Shown: positions 53,815 through 61,111 of the stretch, in pieces
How positions within the stretch are numbered: the first letter of the stretch is position 1
Layout: every line of letters starts with the position of its first letter
Source of the DNA: Desulfoscipio gibsoniae DSM 7213
GTDB taxonomy: Bacteria > Bacillota > Desulfotomaculia > Desulfotomaculales > Desulfallaceae
Direction of reading: 5' to 3'
Length of the DNA stretch: 64,000 nt
Assembly: GCF_000233715.2 (NCBI RefSeq)
Contig: NC_021184.1
Span: forward strand, 4,047,486 to 4,111,485
The notes under the pieces: generated by a model
Database searches by the model: none
Seen by the model: only the letters and a program-made list of their open reading frames with translations
What the model was told of the DNA's origin: nothing
Program-made: the position numbers and the translations under genes

Positions 53815-53933
53815 TCTTTTAATAATTTTTTTACAGTATTTACGAGAGCTTGAGAGGATAATGTAAAAAATAGTCGAATTTTAAATATATAAATAATTCA
53901 CCTAATGTTGCCACGATTAATGAACTATAAAAG

Positions 53934-54209
53934 CGCTGTGAACTGCTAGGACAGCAGAATGTTGAGCTAACCGCTAAATTACGCTGGTTTGAAGAGCAGT
54001 TCCGTTTAAGCCAACAACGCAGGTTTGGTGCTTCCAGTAAACGCTCGGATTCAAAGCAGTTCGAGCTTAACTTTTTCAATGAAGCAGAAGTGGAAGCAAA
54101 GCCGGAAGCTAAAGAGCCAACAGTTAAAACTATCACCTACCAGCGCCGTAAAAAGCGCGGCCATCGTGAATCTATGCTGGAAAACCTGCCGGTTTAAACG
54201 ATAGAGCCT
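53934..54209 (+). pseudogene. IS66-family transposase (tnpC) N-terminal remnant
   Basis: Contains AKLRWFEEQFRLSQQRRFGA and TYQRRKKRGHRESMLENLPV. These are the leucine-zipper and N-terminal zinc-region sequences of IS66 transposases. A GAA-to-TAA nonsense codon at 54195 follows LPV (TIE after it still matches), and homology ends near 54210. The catalytic domain is missing. Confidence 0.8.
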
Positions 54210-54212
54210 CAA

Positions 54213-54805
54213 CTCGCTTCCCAAGCGAGAGCCATTTCCGTCTTTGGGTATCATTCCAAAGAAGGGAGGCTTAACGTCAATGACCGGTCTTGAGGCAACC
54301 GGTAGAGCGGCACGGAACCCGGTCGTGAGCAGCGGTAGTTTTGCAGTTAGGGGGACTATCTTGCCGGCGGTAGAGGCGCCAGGCAAGGACATACCCCGGG
54401 GCTATTAAACTGCTGGCAACAGTTTAACGGGCGGGGGATGGTAGTGAAGCTTCCGACAGGAAGCTTTACTGAAGACACGCAGTGTCGTTTATTTTTAGCC
54501 GGTAGGGTGAAAATAAACGACACTGGCAAGGGGCGTCAGTCCCTAGCTTTTCTGTGTGCTTTTGCGGTAGCAATTAGCAATAAGCATATAGTATAGCTAG
54601 GGATATTTTTTACGCCGACAGGCGTTTTGTTGCAGCAGCAATATTAAAAAATGATCACTGTCTTAATATCGGGTGTGACCCTTTTAAGGGTTAGCCAGGC
54701 AATCAATGCAACATGGCCTGAACGAAGTGAAAGCTAGCGCGCAGGTCAAGTATTAAGCACTTATAGGGCTGGGTCAAGACCACCCCTTTTAGAAGTGGTC
54801 TTGAC
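54213..54805. ncRNA. Candidate large structured RNA, about 600 nt
   Basis: At least ten local inverted repeats follow one another with no reading frame: CTCGCTT/AAGCGAG (54213), CTTTGG/CCAAAG (54242), CTTGCC/GGCAAG (54360/54382), TTAAACTG/CAGTTTAA (54405), AAGCTTCC/GGAAGCTT (54447), a perfect 16-bp stem at 54480-54495/54510-54525, TCCCTAGCT/AGCTAGGGA (54540/54595) enclosing smaller stems, ACGCC/GGCGT+T4 (54612), ACCCTT/AAGGGT (54678) and an 11-bp stem at 54773-54783/54795-54805. Strand is uncertain. No intron or known RNA family signature was recognised; a decayed mobile element is the alternative. Confidence 0.4.
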
Positions 54806-54848
54806 TGTGTCTCAACTTTATACTTTTTAAATATTAGATTTTAGCACT

Positions 54849-55502
54849 TTAAAACTTTAAAGAAGCATATACTTGAGCATTGCCAATATAGGATTTATCC
54901 AAAGTATATCTTCTGCCATCTGGTGTAGGGACATTTATGGGCCATTCTTCTAAAGTAACATTGCTCCCATTAGTAAAACTGACCCAAGTATTGGCACTGT
55001 TTTTATATTTCATTTCGGATGCAAATACTTGATTATGCTTTACACTCCAGGTCGCTAACGGAATAGCAACTCCAGTGTCTTGATAAGATGCAATAATTAA
55101 ACGAGCTTCGTTGCTATAACTGCCACTTGGTAAAGTATTGGCAAAAGTCCTAAACACGCTGTCATTTACTTTAAATACTACTTTGTCTTGACTATCTCTT
55201 TCTATAGATATTTTTACGGTAGTTCCATCAGCATATAAACTACCATAGATTGTACTACCTTCTCCGTTAGCGAAAACACGCCATTTTAACACGCCGTTTT
55301 GTTTCCAATCATTTTGATCTCTACAGGATAAACCACATTCATACATACCAATGCCAACATAAAAGTTAATATAGTCCCATATTCTTGGTAACGTTTTAGC
55401 AGGACTACCACTTGGTAGAGTTATTTTTGCTTGAAAACCTTTATCGGCAAGATTACCTGTTTTAATTTTAACTAATTTAGCATACTCAGTAGTCTGACTC
55501 AT
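54849..55502 (-). CDS. Leaderless 217-aa protein of unknown function, under a TcdR/UviA-type promoter
   Basis: A beta-strand-rich, soluble protein (starts MSQTTEYAKLVKIKTGNLAD) with no signal peptide and no family I recognise. The alternating strands in the middle (TTVKISIERDSQDKVVFKVN) suggest a jelly-roll or lectin-like fold. A truncated paralogue lies at 61.1-61.4 kb with the same C-terminus (KYKNSA.TWVS, VYAS(L/I)KF). The ATG at 55502 is preferred over one four codons upstream that abuts AAGGAG. The promoter TTTACA-N16-GTCTTT lies ~50 bp upstream, the same box as before the sigma-factor gene. It is a good candidate for a protein released through the neighbouring holin. Confidence 0.6.
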   Translation of the reverse strand: MSQTTEYAKLVKIKTGNLADKGFQAKITLPSGSPAKTLPRIWDYINFYVGIGMYECGLSCRDQNDWKQNGVLKWRVFANGEGSTIYGSLYADGTTVKISIERDSQDKVVFKVNDSVFRTFANTLPSGSYSNEARLIIASYQDTGVAIPLATWSVKHNQVFASEMKYKNSANTWVSFTNGSNVTLEEWPINVPTPDGRRYTLDKSYIGNAQVYASLKF

Positions 55503-55550
55503 TTTACCGCCCATCTCCTTTTTATTTTTATTTAGCCGGCTATATATAAT

Positions 55551-55578
55551 AAAGACAAAAAAAAGGGCGAAATGTAAA
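55551..55578 (-). promoter_or_regulatory. TTTACA-N16-GTCTTT promoter
   Basis: Minus strand: TTTACA (55578-55573), 16 nt, GTCTTT (55556-55551). Followed by a TATATAGCCGGCTA leader that is also found after the matching promoter at 61058-61085. Confidence 0.7.
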
Positions 55579-55646
55579 CGTTGTTCACCAAAAAAATTTT
55601 TAAGTCTTTCAGTTTTTCTGCTGTCACTCTACCAAACACACACAAA

Positions 55647-55680
55647 TAAATTAAGCCCGTTTACATCCGAGCTTAATTTA
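55647..55680 (-). terminator. Terminator of the stalk-domain gene
   Basis: TAAATTAAGC (55647-55656)/GCTTAATTTA (55671-55680), followed on the minus strand by TTTGTG. It lies ~70 bp past the stop. Confidence 0.65.
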
Positions 55681-55751
55681 AGAAACGTTACCATATTTGA
55701 AATTATGTGCCAAACTCATGCATTATTTAGCATATGACTTGAACAGTCGTT

Positions 55752-56912
55752 TTATGGCGTCAGCTTTTCATGGCTCTGGCTTGTTAAACTGACTTTGTAA
55801 CGCCCAGTGTTATTTCTTTTCTCTTTAAAGTCGCTAGTACCTAAATTATAAAAACCGGAAATATAAATACCATCATCTTTTATTTGCCAATTATCTCTTT
55901 CAAGCATAAAACTACCATTAAGCTCTTCCTTCAAGATGCAACCATAAACATAGCCCTTTACGCCTATATATTCACCGGTATAATCTTGTAGGCTTACCTT
56001 CAGTAAATTGCTGTGTTCATCTACAGCAAACCACCGGTCGATTCCTGGACCACTAACTAAAATATACATATAATCATTGGTAAACTTTATATCAAAAATT
56101 GCTTCAGAATAAACTAGCTTTAATTTTCCATCTTTAAACAAATAAATGTAATCATAAGAGGCTCCTTCCGGCTCATTATGGAAGACCAGATATTCTTTGC
56201 CCGAAATATTATACCAATGATATGGGGAACCGTCATACGGGTTATAACTTTTAAAAGGATATTCACTAATACCACTACCCCAATTTTTCAAATACAGTGA
56301 TCCGTCATTCTTATAATAAACAAGTAAGATGTTGTCTGCATATAAGATTTTTTTACCTTCAATGGCCCAGGAAAATAGCGTATAATAGCTATTATCAGCA
56401 TAACTTTTAATCCATTCAGGGGAGCCGGCTATAATAATTAGGTTATAATCTTGAATGTAACTCACCGATTTTCCTAAAGCTTCACCAATGGCCCGCAAAG
56501 GTAAATAAGTACGGCCACTGTAGGTTTTAGCTGCTACGTCTAACTCTTTTTTGGCCCCATTAACATACATGTTTTTGCTGCCTAAGAAAAGTTCTACTTT
56601 TTGACTATTTAGCGTTACAGTAACCTTATTATCTTGCGAAGACCAATTCACCTTAGCGCCGAAAGCTTCGCCAATTGTGCGTAGTGGAGCCATGGTACGG
56701 CCATGCTCAACAAATGGCTTATCTCCACTTGCCTCATTACCGTTTACAAAGAATCTCTCTTGTCCTATCTCCATAATGATAATACCGGTAAAATTTTCTT
56801 TCGATAAATCCATGTTGTAATCAAAGAGAGAAGCTGCATGCGCAATAGGTGAAAAGATAGTAAATAAGCCCCAAAAAGCAATGAACACAAAACCTATATA
56901 TTTTCCCACCAT
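55752..56912 (-). CDS. Secreted stalk-domain protein
   Basis: A 386-aa protein with a signal peptide (MVGKYIGFVFIAFWGLF..., ending AHAA). Two stalk ('copper amine oxidase N-terminal') repeats follow: RTMAPLRTIGEAFGAKVNWS and RTYLPLRAIGEALGKSVSY. The C-terminal ~200 residues are strand-rich and unknown. I start at ATG 56912 with GAGGAG 6 nt upstream; the frame extends 52 codons further but without a ribosome site. A paralogue is encoded at 61.5-62.7 kb. Their shared C-terminal repeat reads YKVSLTSQSHEKL. Confidence 0.72.
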   Translation of the reverse strand: MVGKYIGFVFIAFWGLFTIFSPIAHAASLFDYNMDLSKENFTGIIIMEIGQERFFVNGNEASGDKPFVEHGRTMAPLRTIGEAFGAKVNWSSQDNKVTVTLNSQKVELFLGSKNMYVNGAKKELDVAAKTYSGRTYLPLRAIGEALGKSVSYIQDYNLIIIAGSPEWIKSYADNSYYTLFSWAIEGKKILYADNILLVYYKNDGSLYLKNWGSGISEYPFKSYNPYDGSPYHWYNISGKEYLVFHNEPEGASYDYIYLFKDGKLKLVYSEAIFDIKFTNDYMYILVSGPGIDRWFAVDEHSNLLKVSLQDYTGEYIGVKGYVYGCILKEELNGSFMLERDNWQIKDDGIYISGFYNLGTSDFKEKRNNTGRYKVSLTSQSHEKLTP

Positions 56913-57089
56913 ATCCTTCTCCTCTACTATTTTTTTCAACTTTAACATAAAAAAGACTAAAATAAATGCCGTTAACAGGGCAAACCTGTAAAAATACTGT
57001 AGAAATATGACGATACCGCAGTCGTTAGTTTTTATTTTGTTGTATGTCTTTAAAATGATGCATTCCATATTTCATAAATTCTACGGCTG

Positions 57090-57503
57090 CTAATCCATCA
57101 TAGAGTCCCAATGGACAAATAAACCCATAGTTTCACTAATAAATCTCAAGGGTACGTAAGTAACTCCATTTATAATTCTAGCTGGAGTAGATAAAGAAAT
57201 TTGCTTACCGCCTTTATATGCAATATTTGATTCCAAAGAAAATTTCAAGACCTCGTTAGTTTTAGAATTGGTTACAGATACAATTTTATTATTATCCCAA
57301 GCTGTTTGAAGGTGAGAAAACTGATTGTTTATTATGCGTAAGGGTACAAAAGTGGTTTGATTTACAATTTGAGCTGTAATTTCGGGCCTTTCATAACCAT
57401 CAATATGGAATTTAATACTTTGCTCCTCTAGCGCTAAAGCCGTGCTAAAAGTCGTTAATATCAAGATAATGCTTAATAATGCCGTAATAAATATTTTCTT
57501 CAT
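57090..57503 (-). CDS. Small secreted stalk-domain protein
   Basis: A 137-aa protein: signal peptide (MKKIFITALLSIILILTTFS, cleavage near ALA) and essentially one pair of stalk half-repeats (QTTFVPLRIINNQFSHLQTA, VTYVPLRFISETMGLFVHWD). It ends there, so it may be a truncated or minimal stalk protein. ATG 57503 has GGGAGG 9 nt upstream; a TTG one codon earlier is possible. It precedes the 386-aa stalk gene on the same strand. Confidence 0.65.
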   Translation of the reverse strand: MKKIFITALLSIILILTTFSTALALEEQSIKFHIDGYERPEITAQIVNQTTFVPLRIINNQFSHLQTAWDNNKIVSVTNSKTNEVLKFSLESNIAYKGGKQISLSTPARIINGVTYVPLRFISETMGLFVHWDSMMD

Positions 57504-57787
57504 CAAAAATTTCCTCCCTTAATAGAACTACGGGAACAGTGGACATCCCAAAGGGGGAGGGTTACTGACACCGTGTTGCTGTGCACCCGGACTACCAACC
57601 GGATCGCGTTTTATGTTCCATATTATAACATATTAAAATTTCAGCTTGTTCGCAACGGAGGGCAACGGTGTTTGATACCGTTGGTTGGGCAGGTGGTTAC
57701 CATTAAATGGTGGCTTGAATTTCCCCAGCAAAAGGACTGAACACCATTACAGTAAAATACTTAAATTTATGATTATAGCAGACTAAT
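57504..57787. other. Leader of the small stalk gene
   Basis: Unusually GC-rich in an AT-rich neighbourhood at 57537-57610. It contains CAACGGT/ACCGTTG and ACCAT/ATGGT hairpins (57655-57710) and a TATAAT on the minus strand near 57625. It may form a structured 5' leader; no known riboswitch was recognised. Confidence 0.4.
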
Positions 57788-58222
57788 TCAATATGTTGAC
57801 GTAGTAGAATATAATGATTGGGTTTCCAACAGATTACCGGAAGTGTTATAAACTTTAGCGGTAGCACAAACCCGATAGGTGCCTCTGACAACGTAATAAT
57901 CCTCTTCTATATCGGCGATGGAGACCCCGGTCGCTGAAGCAGACCATGTTTTGATTGTGCTCCAGCCACTGTCGGTAGATTTTTGCAATTCGACAGTTAG
58001 CTTTGTTGTGTGCGAACTATTGTAAGCTGAAGCAAGCCCTACACAGGTAGCTTTTCCTGACGAGTTGATAGATAAGCCTGGACTTAACAACGAAATGTAC
58101 GTGAATTGAGGAGCTATCAATTCTTCGGTTTTTACGTTTTTTGTCCCGTTAACCGCATAAGCCGGAACGATGAGAAAAACGGCCATAAGGACAAAAATAC
58201 CCATGTAGATAAATTTTTTCAT
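57788..58222 (-). CDS. Secreted DUF6147-like protein
   Basis: A 144-aa secreted protein: signal peptide MKKFIYMGIFVLMAVFLIVP ending AYA, then a mature beta-rich domain. Parts such as SPGLSINSSGKATCVGLAS and TVELQKSTDSGWSTIKTWSA match the DUF6147 pattern I recall from clostridial secreted proteins. Function unknown. ATG 58222 has GGGAGG 10 nt upstream, so I drop a 22-residue upstream extension. Its promoter box resembles that of the LRR gene at 60.0 kb. Confidence 0.7.
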   Translation of the reverse strand: MKKFIYMGIFVLMAVFLIVPAYAVNGTKNVKTEELIAPQFTYISLLSPGLSINSSGKATCVGLASAYNSSHTTKLTVELQKSTDSGWSTIKTWSASATGVSIADIEEDYYVVRGTYRVCATAKVYNTSGNLLETQSLYSTTSTY

Positions 58223-58256
58223 AAAATAAAAACCTCCCTTAAAATGTCTTTCAATA

Positions 58257-58285
58257 GTAAAGACAACAAAGAAGGTTTTTTGCAA
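58257..58285 (-). promoter_or_regulatory. TTGCAA...GTCTTTAC promoter box
   Basis: Minus strand: TTGCAA (58285-58280), 15 nt, GTCTTTAC (58264-58257), 35 nt before the ATG. The same box with the same 15-nt spacing stands at 60032-60060 before the LRR gene. Confidence 0.55.
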
Positions 58286-58495
58286 CAAGATTTCTTCCTG
58301 ATTTATATTTTTCCCTTCGTTAATTTATATATTTCACTCCTTCGGCCACCTTTATCGCCGTATCCTTTTCCGTCTGTGCCCGAATCATAAACATACGGTT
58401 ATTCATCTCCCAGATGATTGTAACCAGGGAGTCTTTCACGACAAGCGTTCCCTCATGCCCGTTGATATTTTCTGTTTTTGAAATTAGAAGAGGAG
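58278..58495. repeat. About 210-bp direct repeat, copy A
   Basis: Matches 62785-62985 at roughly 90% or better by eye, same orientation. It covers the 3' end and downstream flank of the DUF4367 gene. Confidence 0.85.
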
Positions 58496-58511
58496 TAACT
58501 ATTGAAGTCAT
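58320..58511 (-). pseudogene. C-terminal fragment of a second DUF4367 gene
   Basis: The frame reads GTLVVKDSLVTIIWEMNNRM and EKDTAIKVAEGVKYIN, nearly identical to the end of the intact DUF4367 protein encoded at 62824-63588. Only ~50 residues are homologous; the frame's start belongs to unrelated sequence. The stop and downstream flank are shared with the intact copy. Confidence 0.8.
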
Positions 58512-58912
58512 TTTTTACCTGTACCATCAATCTTTAGGAGAATATCTTTGAGCTTTTGCGGAAACGGTATCTCCATTTTTGCGGCGTTTTCGAGTATGCT
58601 AATACCTTCATTGGACAGATAAAACATGATAAGCATTGTTCTGAGAAAACTGCCCGAACCAATTATATATTGGTCAATAATATTTCCTAGTGCAACCAGG
58701 GCAAATATCAATACCTTTCTGCAGACACCTTTAAATCCGATATTACTCGAAACTTTCTTCTCGTAAATCGCCAACAGCAAACCGGTTACATAATCAATTG
58801 CCACAAACGCAACCAGCGCATAAATCAGAGAGTCAACTCCCCCTATTAAAGATCCTAAAACGCCTCCTAAAAGAGCGAGCATGATCTTGAAATTATTTAC
58901 AAACATATCCAC
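58508..58912 (-). CDS. Phage-holin-4/TcdE-family holin-like protein
   Basis: A 134-aa membrane protein with three to four hydrophobic segments and a charged C-terminus. The pattern ALVAFVAIDYVTGLLLAIYE followed by KKVSSNIGFKG is that of the Bacteriophage_holin_4 family, which includes TcdE of the C. difficile toxin locus. TcdE-type holins release toxins that lack signal peptides. There are no endolysin or phage structural genes nearby, so this is not a lysis cassette. It starts (GTG 58912) 11 bp after the sigma-factor stop and is surely co-transcribed with it. Confidence 0.8.
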   Translation of the reverse strand: MDMFVNNFKIMLALLGGVLGSLIGGVDSLIYALVAFVAIDYVTGLLLAIYEKKVSSNIGFKGVCRKVLIFALVALGNIIDQYIIGSGSFLRTMLIMFYLSNEGISILENAAKMEIPFPQKLKDILLKIDGTGKK

Positions 58913-58923
58913 TTTAACTCACC

Positions 58924-59469
58924 CTATGCAAGTTTTTTTTCAAACCATTTTTTTAATTTTTGCAGAGCTCGTCTTTTCGTCTGGTTGACTGCTTGTCTGC
59001 TAATTCTATAAATACCTGCAGTCTCCGTTACTGTATAGCCCAACAAATAAATCATCTTGACGATGAATAATTCCGATTCAGTCAGCACATGATCAATACC
59101 TGTCAATTCTAGTTTTAGATATGGGTCGGTGGTAGCCGATGCAGCTTCGGCATAATAAAGTTCGCTGTCGCTAAGAGCCGAATACGGTACAAAATTCTGA
59201 AGTCTTTTCATGGCCAGTAATCTTTTTATATAGTTACTGCGGATAGATGTACATATATAAGAAATAAGGATCCCTTCACTTGTGTCGCGCATACGATCAA
59301 TCCGAATATTATTGAGAAACTCGATGAAATCAAAAAGAAGATCGTTATAAGCATCATCATAATAGAGCTTATAAGCATATTTTCTTAACAACGGATCGAA
59401 TTTTCTAATTAGTGTTAAAGTCGCACTACTATCACTTGTTTGTGATTGGACAATCAGATCCTTAATCAT
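58924..59469 (-). CDS. Group-5 sigma factor of the TcdR/UviA/BotR/TetR type
   Basis: A 181-aa sigma-70-like protein. Region 2 includes RKYAYKLYYDDAYNDLLFDF (residues ~35-60) and region 4 ESELFIVKMIYLLGYTVTE with ISRQAVNQTKRRALQKLKKW. The length and the D-A-Y-(N/E)-DL motif fit the small sigma factors that control clostridial toxins and bacteriocins. There is no anti-sigma gene. I start at ATG 59469 (AAGGGTGG 8 nt upstream) rather than 14 codons earlier. Its own promoter has the box TTTACA-N16-CTCTTT, so it is probably autoregulated. Linkage with a holin copies the TcdR-TcdE and UviA-UviB pairings. Confidence 0.78.
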   Translation of the reverse strand: MIKDLIVQSQTSDSSATLTLIRKFDPLLRKYAYKLYYDDAYNDLLFDFIEFLNNIRIDRMRDTSEGILISYICTSIRSNYIKRLLAMKRLQNFVPYSALSDSELYYAEAASATTDPYLKLELTGIDHVLTESELFIVKMIYLLGYTVTETAGIYRISRQAVNQTKRRALQKLKKWFEKKLA

Positions 59470-59493
59470 TAGGCATACCACCCTTCGACTGCT

Positions 59494-59521
59494 AAAGAGA
59501 TGGAATGCCAAACTTTGTAAA
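59494..59521 (-). promoter_or_regulatory. TTTACA-N16-CTCTTT promoter of the sigma gene
   Basis: Minus strand: TTTACA (59521-59516), 16-nt spacer, CTCTTTA (59499-59493). It is 24 nt from the ATG. The same boxes and spacing occur at 55551-55578 and 61058-61085. Confidence 0.7.
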
Positions 59522-59572
59522 CCCCGAAAATTAATTTTCTAACATCAGTTTCACCTTCTTCAATAAAAAAAA

Positions 59573-59603
59573 CAGGAATCGTAGCAATTAAACTGCTTTC
59601 CTG
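59573..59603 (-). terminator. Terminator just upstream of the sigma promoter
   Basis: CAGGAA...AGCA pairs with TGCT..TTCCTG, and on the minus strand eight T follow. It insulates the sigma-holin operon from transcripts coming from the right. The sequence from here to 60031 is AT-rich; it also holds CCTTCCC/GGGAAGG (59861-59880). No gene was seen. Confidence 0.7.
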
Positions 59604-60031
59604 CCCTTTTACACTCTTATGGAGATATAATATTTTTACGTTAAGGAACGCAATTTATTGCCAGCATAAAATTAAAGGTTAAATTATAAATAGCATACCG
59701 TTCACTCTACATTTTTACTTTAATGGCTTAATAATGAGTAATTTACATTTTTATCTTTTTCCTTTATGTCTATATAAGACAATCCAAGAATTAATTTGCA
59801 ACATTTTCATTTATACTTTTATGCTTTTCCTCCGATTTACACAGAAAATCAAAAAATAAGCCTTCCCCGAAAAGGGAAGGGACACAAAAGCTGTTCGTCA
59901 ACAAAGATGACAAACGGATAATCACTTGGGGTAAATGTTACATATATATTTTAAATAACGGCCAAATCTAAAAGGAACCTTATAAAAATGGCTGAAAGCG
60001 TGACCTTGATAAAACAATTTAAATTGAGGTG

Positions 60032-60060
60032 TTGCAAAAAGAATTGTGGATTGTCTTTAC
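60032..60060 (+). promoter_or_regulatory. TTGCAA...GTCTTTAC promoter box of the LRR gene
   Basis: TTGCAA (60032-60037), 15 nt, GTCTTTAC (60053-60060), 30 nt before ATG 60091. Same layout as at 58257-58285. Confidence 0.55.
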
Positions 60061-60090
60061 ATAATAAGAAGTGTTATAGGAGGGTTTCTA

Positions 60091-60876
60091 ATGAAACAGG
60101 GTATTATTATCAATAAAGAGAATAATTACTAAAAAAAGTGGTGCAGCCAACTCAAGTCCGTCACCATCCCGGCTAGTGTGACCCAAATTGGCGAAGCCCC
60201 TTTTCATTATACCGGTATTTCCAAACCGGTTATCATTGACCAGGGTAAAATACTTTGCTATGTTCCGGTTAGTTACACCAGCTATACCATACCGGATACC
60301 GTCACCGAAATAAATGCCGGCGCCTTTTATAATTGCAAAGACCTTCAATCAGTCACCATGCCGGAGAGCGTAACCCAAATTGGTGATAAGACATTCTCGC
60401 ATTGCACCAGCTTGAAATCAATCAAATTTCCCGAAGTGATCACAAGCATAGGAAAAGGTGCCTTTTGCAATTGCAATAAATTAACCGTAATCACAATCCC
60501 CCGCGGTGTGACCTCAATAAACAAGGGCTTGTTTCAGGACTGCGGGAGTTTGATCTCAATAACCATCCCGGATGGCGTGACTTCAATCAGCAATAAAGCA
60601 TTTTATGAGTGTGCCAACTTGAGCTTCATCACTATTCCAGACAGTGTGACCCTTATTGGCAACATGGTGTTCGAGGGTTGCGACAGCTTTACGATTATCT
60701 GTTCGAATGGCTCGTATGCACAGCAATATGCAATCCGAAACGTTATTCAGTTTACGACCGCTAAAAACGTAACCCCGCCAGGCGTAACTGCGTCACCCGT
60801 GCAAATATCCGGATCGGTGGACGGCAAAGCCTTTGTCTTTCCTTCTTTTTCGGTAGTGTCGTGCATGATAATTTGA
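60091..60876 (+). pseudogene. BspA-type leucine-rich-repeat protein gene, broken
   Basis: ATG 60091 with a GGAGGG site reads MKQGIIINKENNY, then TAA at codon 14. The frame continues with about six BspA-type leucine-rich repeats of ~23 residues (e.g. LQSVTMPESVTQIGDKTFSH), usually surface or adhesion modules. There is no signal peptide. The last ~13 codons (after VDGKAFVF) are not LRR-derived: they are the complement of the 5' part of a DUF4367 gene. Both ends are therefore damaged. Confidence 0.75.
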
Positions 60877-60963
60877 ACACTTCCTAGCGCACGGGAAATC
60901 AGGCCTCAAGCTCAAAATTTATGTTTAGCGTATAAGATCTACGTTTTGTTGGCGGTACCCCAT

Positions 60964-61004
60964 AAAGATCTTGAATGTATTAGAACAATACATTCAAGAT
61001 CTTT
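60964..61004. terminator. Perfect 18-bp stem terminator
   Basis: Arm AAAGATCTTGAATGTATT (60964-60981) is exactly repeated in inverse at 60987-61004, then TTGGTTTTTATT. Confidence 0.85.
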
Positions 61005-61057
61005 TGGTTTTTATTATGAAAATATAATTATGCTTTTAAAAAAAATTTTTGCTAAGG

Positions 61058-61085
61058 TTTACAAATAGCTATATATTTTCTCTTT
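61058..61085 (+). promoter_or_regulatory. TTTACA-N16-CTCTTT promoter
   Basis: TTTACA (61058-61063), 16 nt, CTCTTT (61080-61085), then TATATAGCCGGCTA. Identical boxes to the sigma-gene promoter; identical leader start to the 217-aa gene. Confidence 0.7.
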
Positions 61086-61111
61086 TCTATATAGCCGGCT
61101 AGATAATAAAT

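Noticed and set aside
54051-54392. 113-aa minus-strand frame
   Set aside because: Antisense to the IS66 transposase remnant and to the hairpin region.
56970-56985. CAGGGCAAACC on the plus strand, the start of the c-di-GMP-I riboswitch consensus
   Set aside because: The second conserved block (GGGACGCAAAGCC) is absent and the strand is opposite to the neighbouring stalk gene. Treated as chance.
58508-59469. Reading the holin as part of a prophage lysis cassette
   Set aside because: No endolysin, capsid, tail or integrase genes nearby; the holin is coupled to a sigma factor instead.
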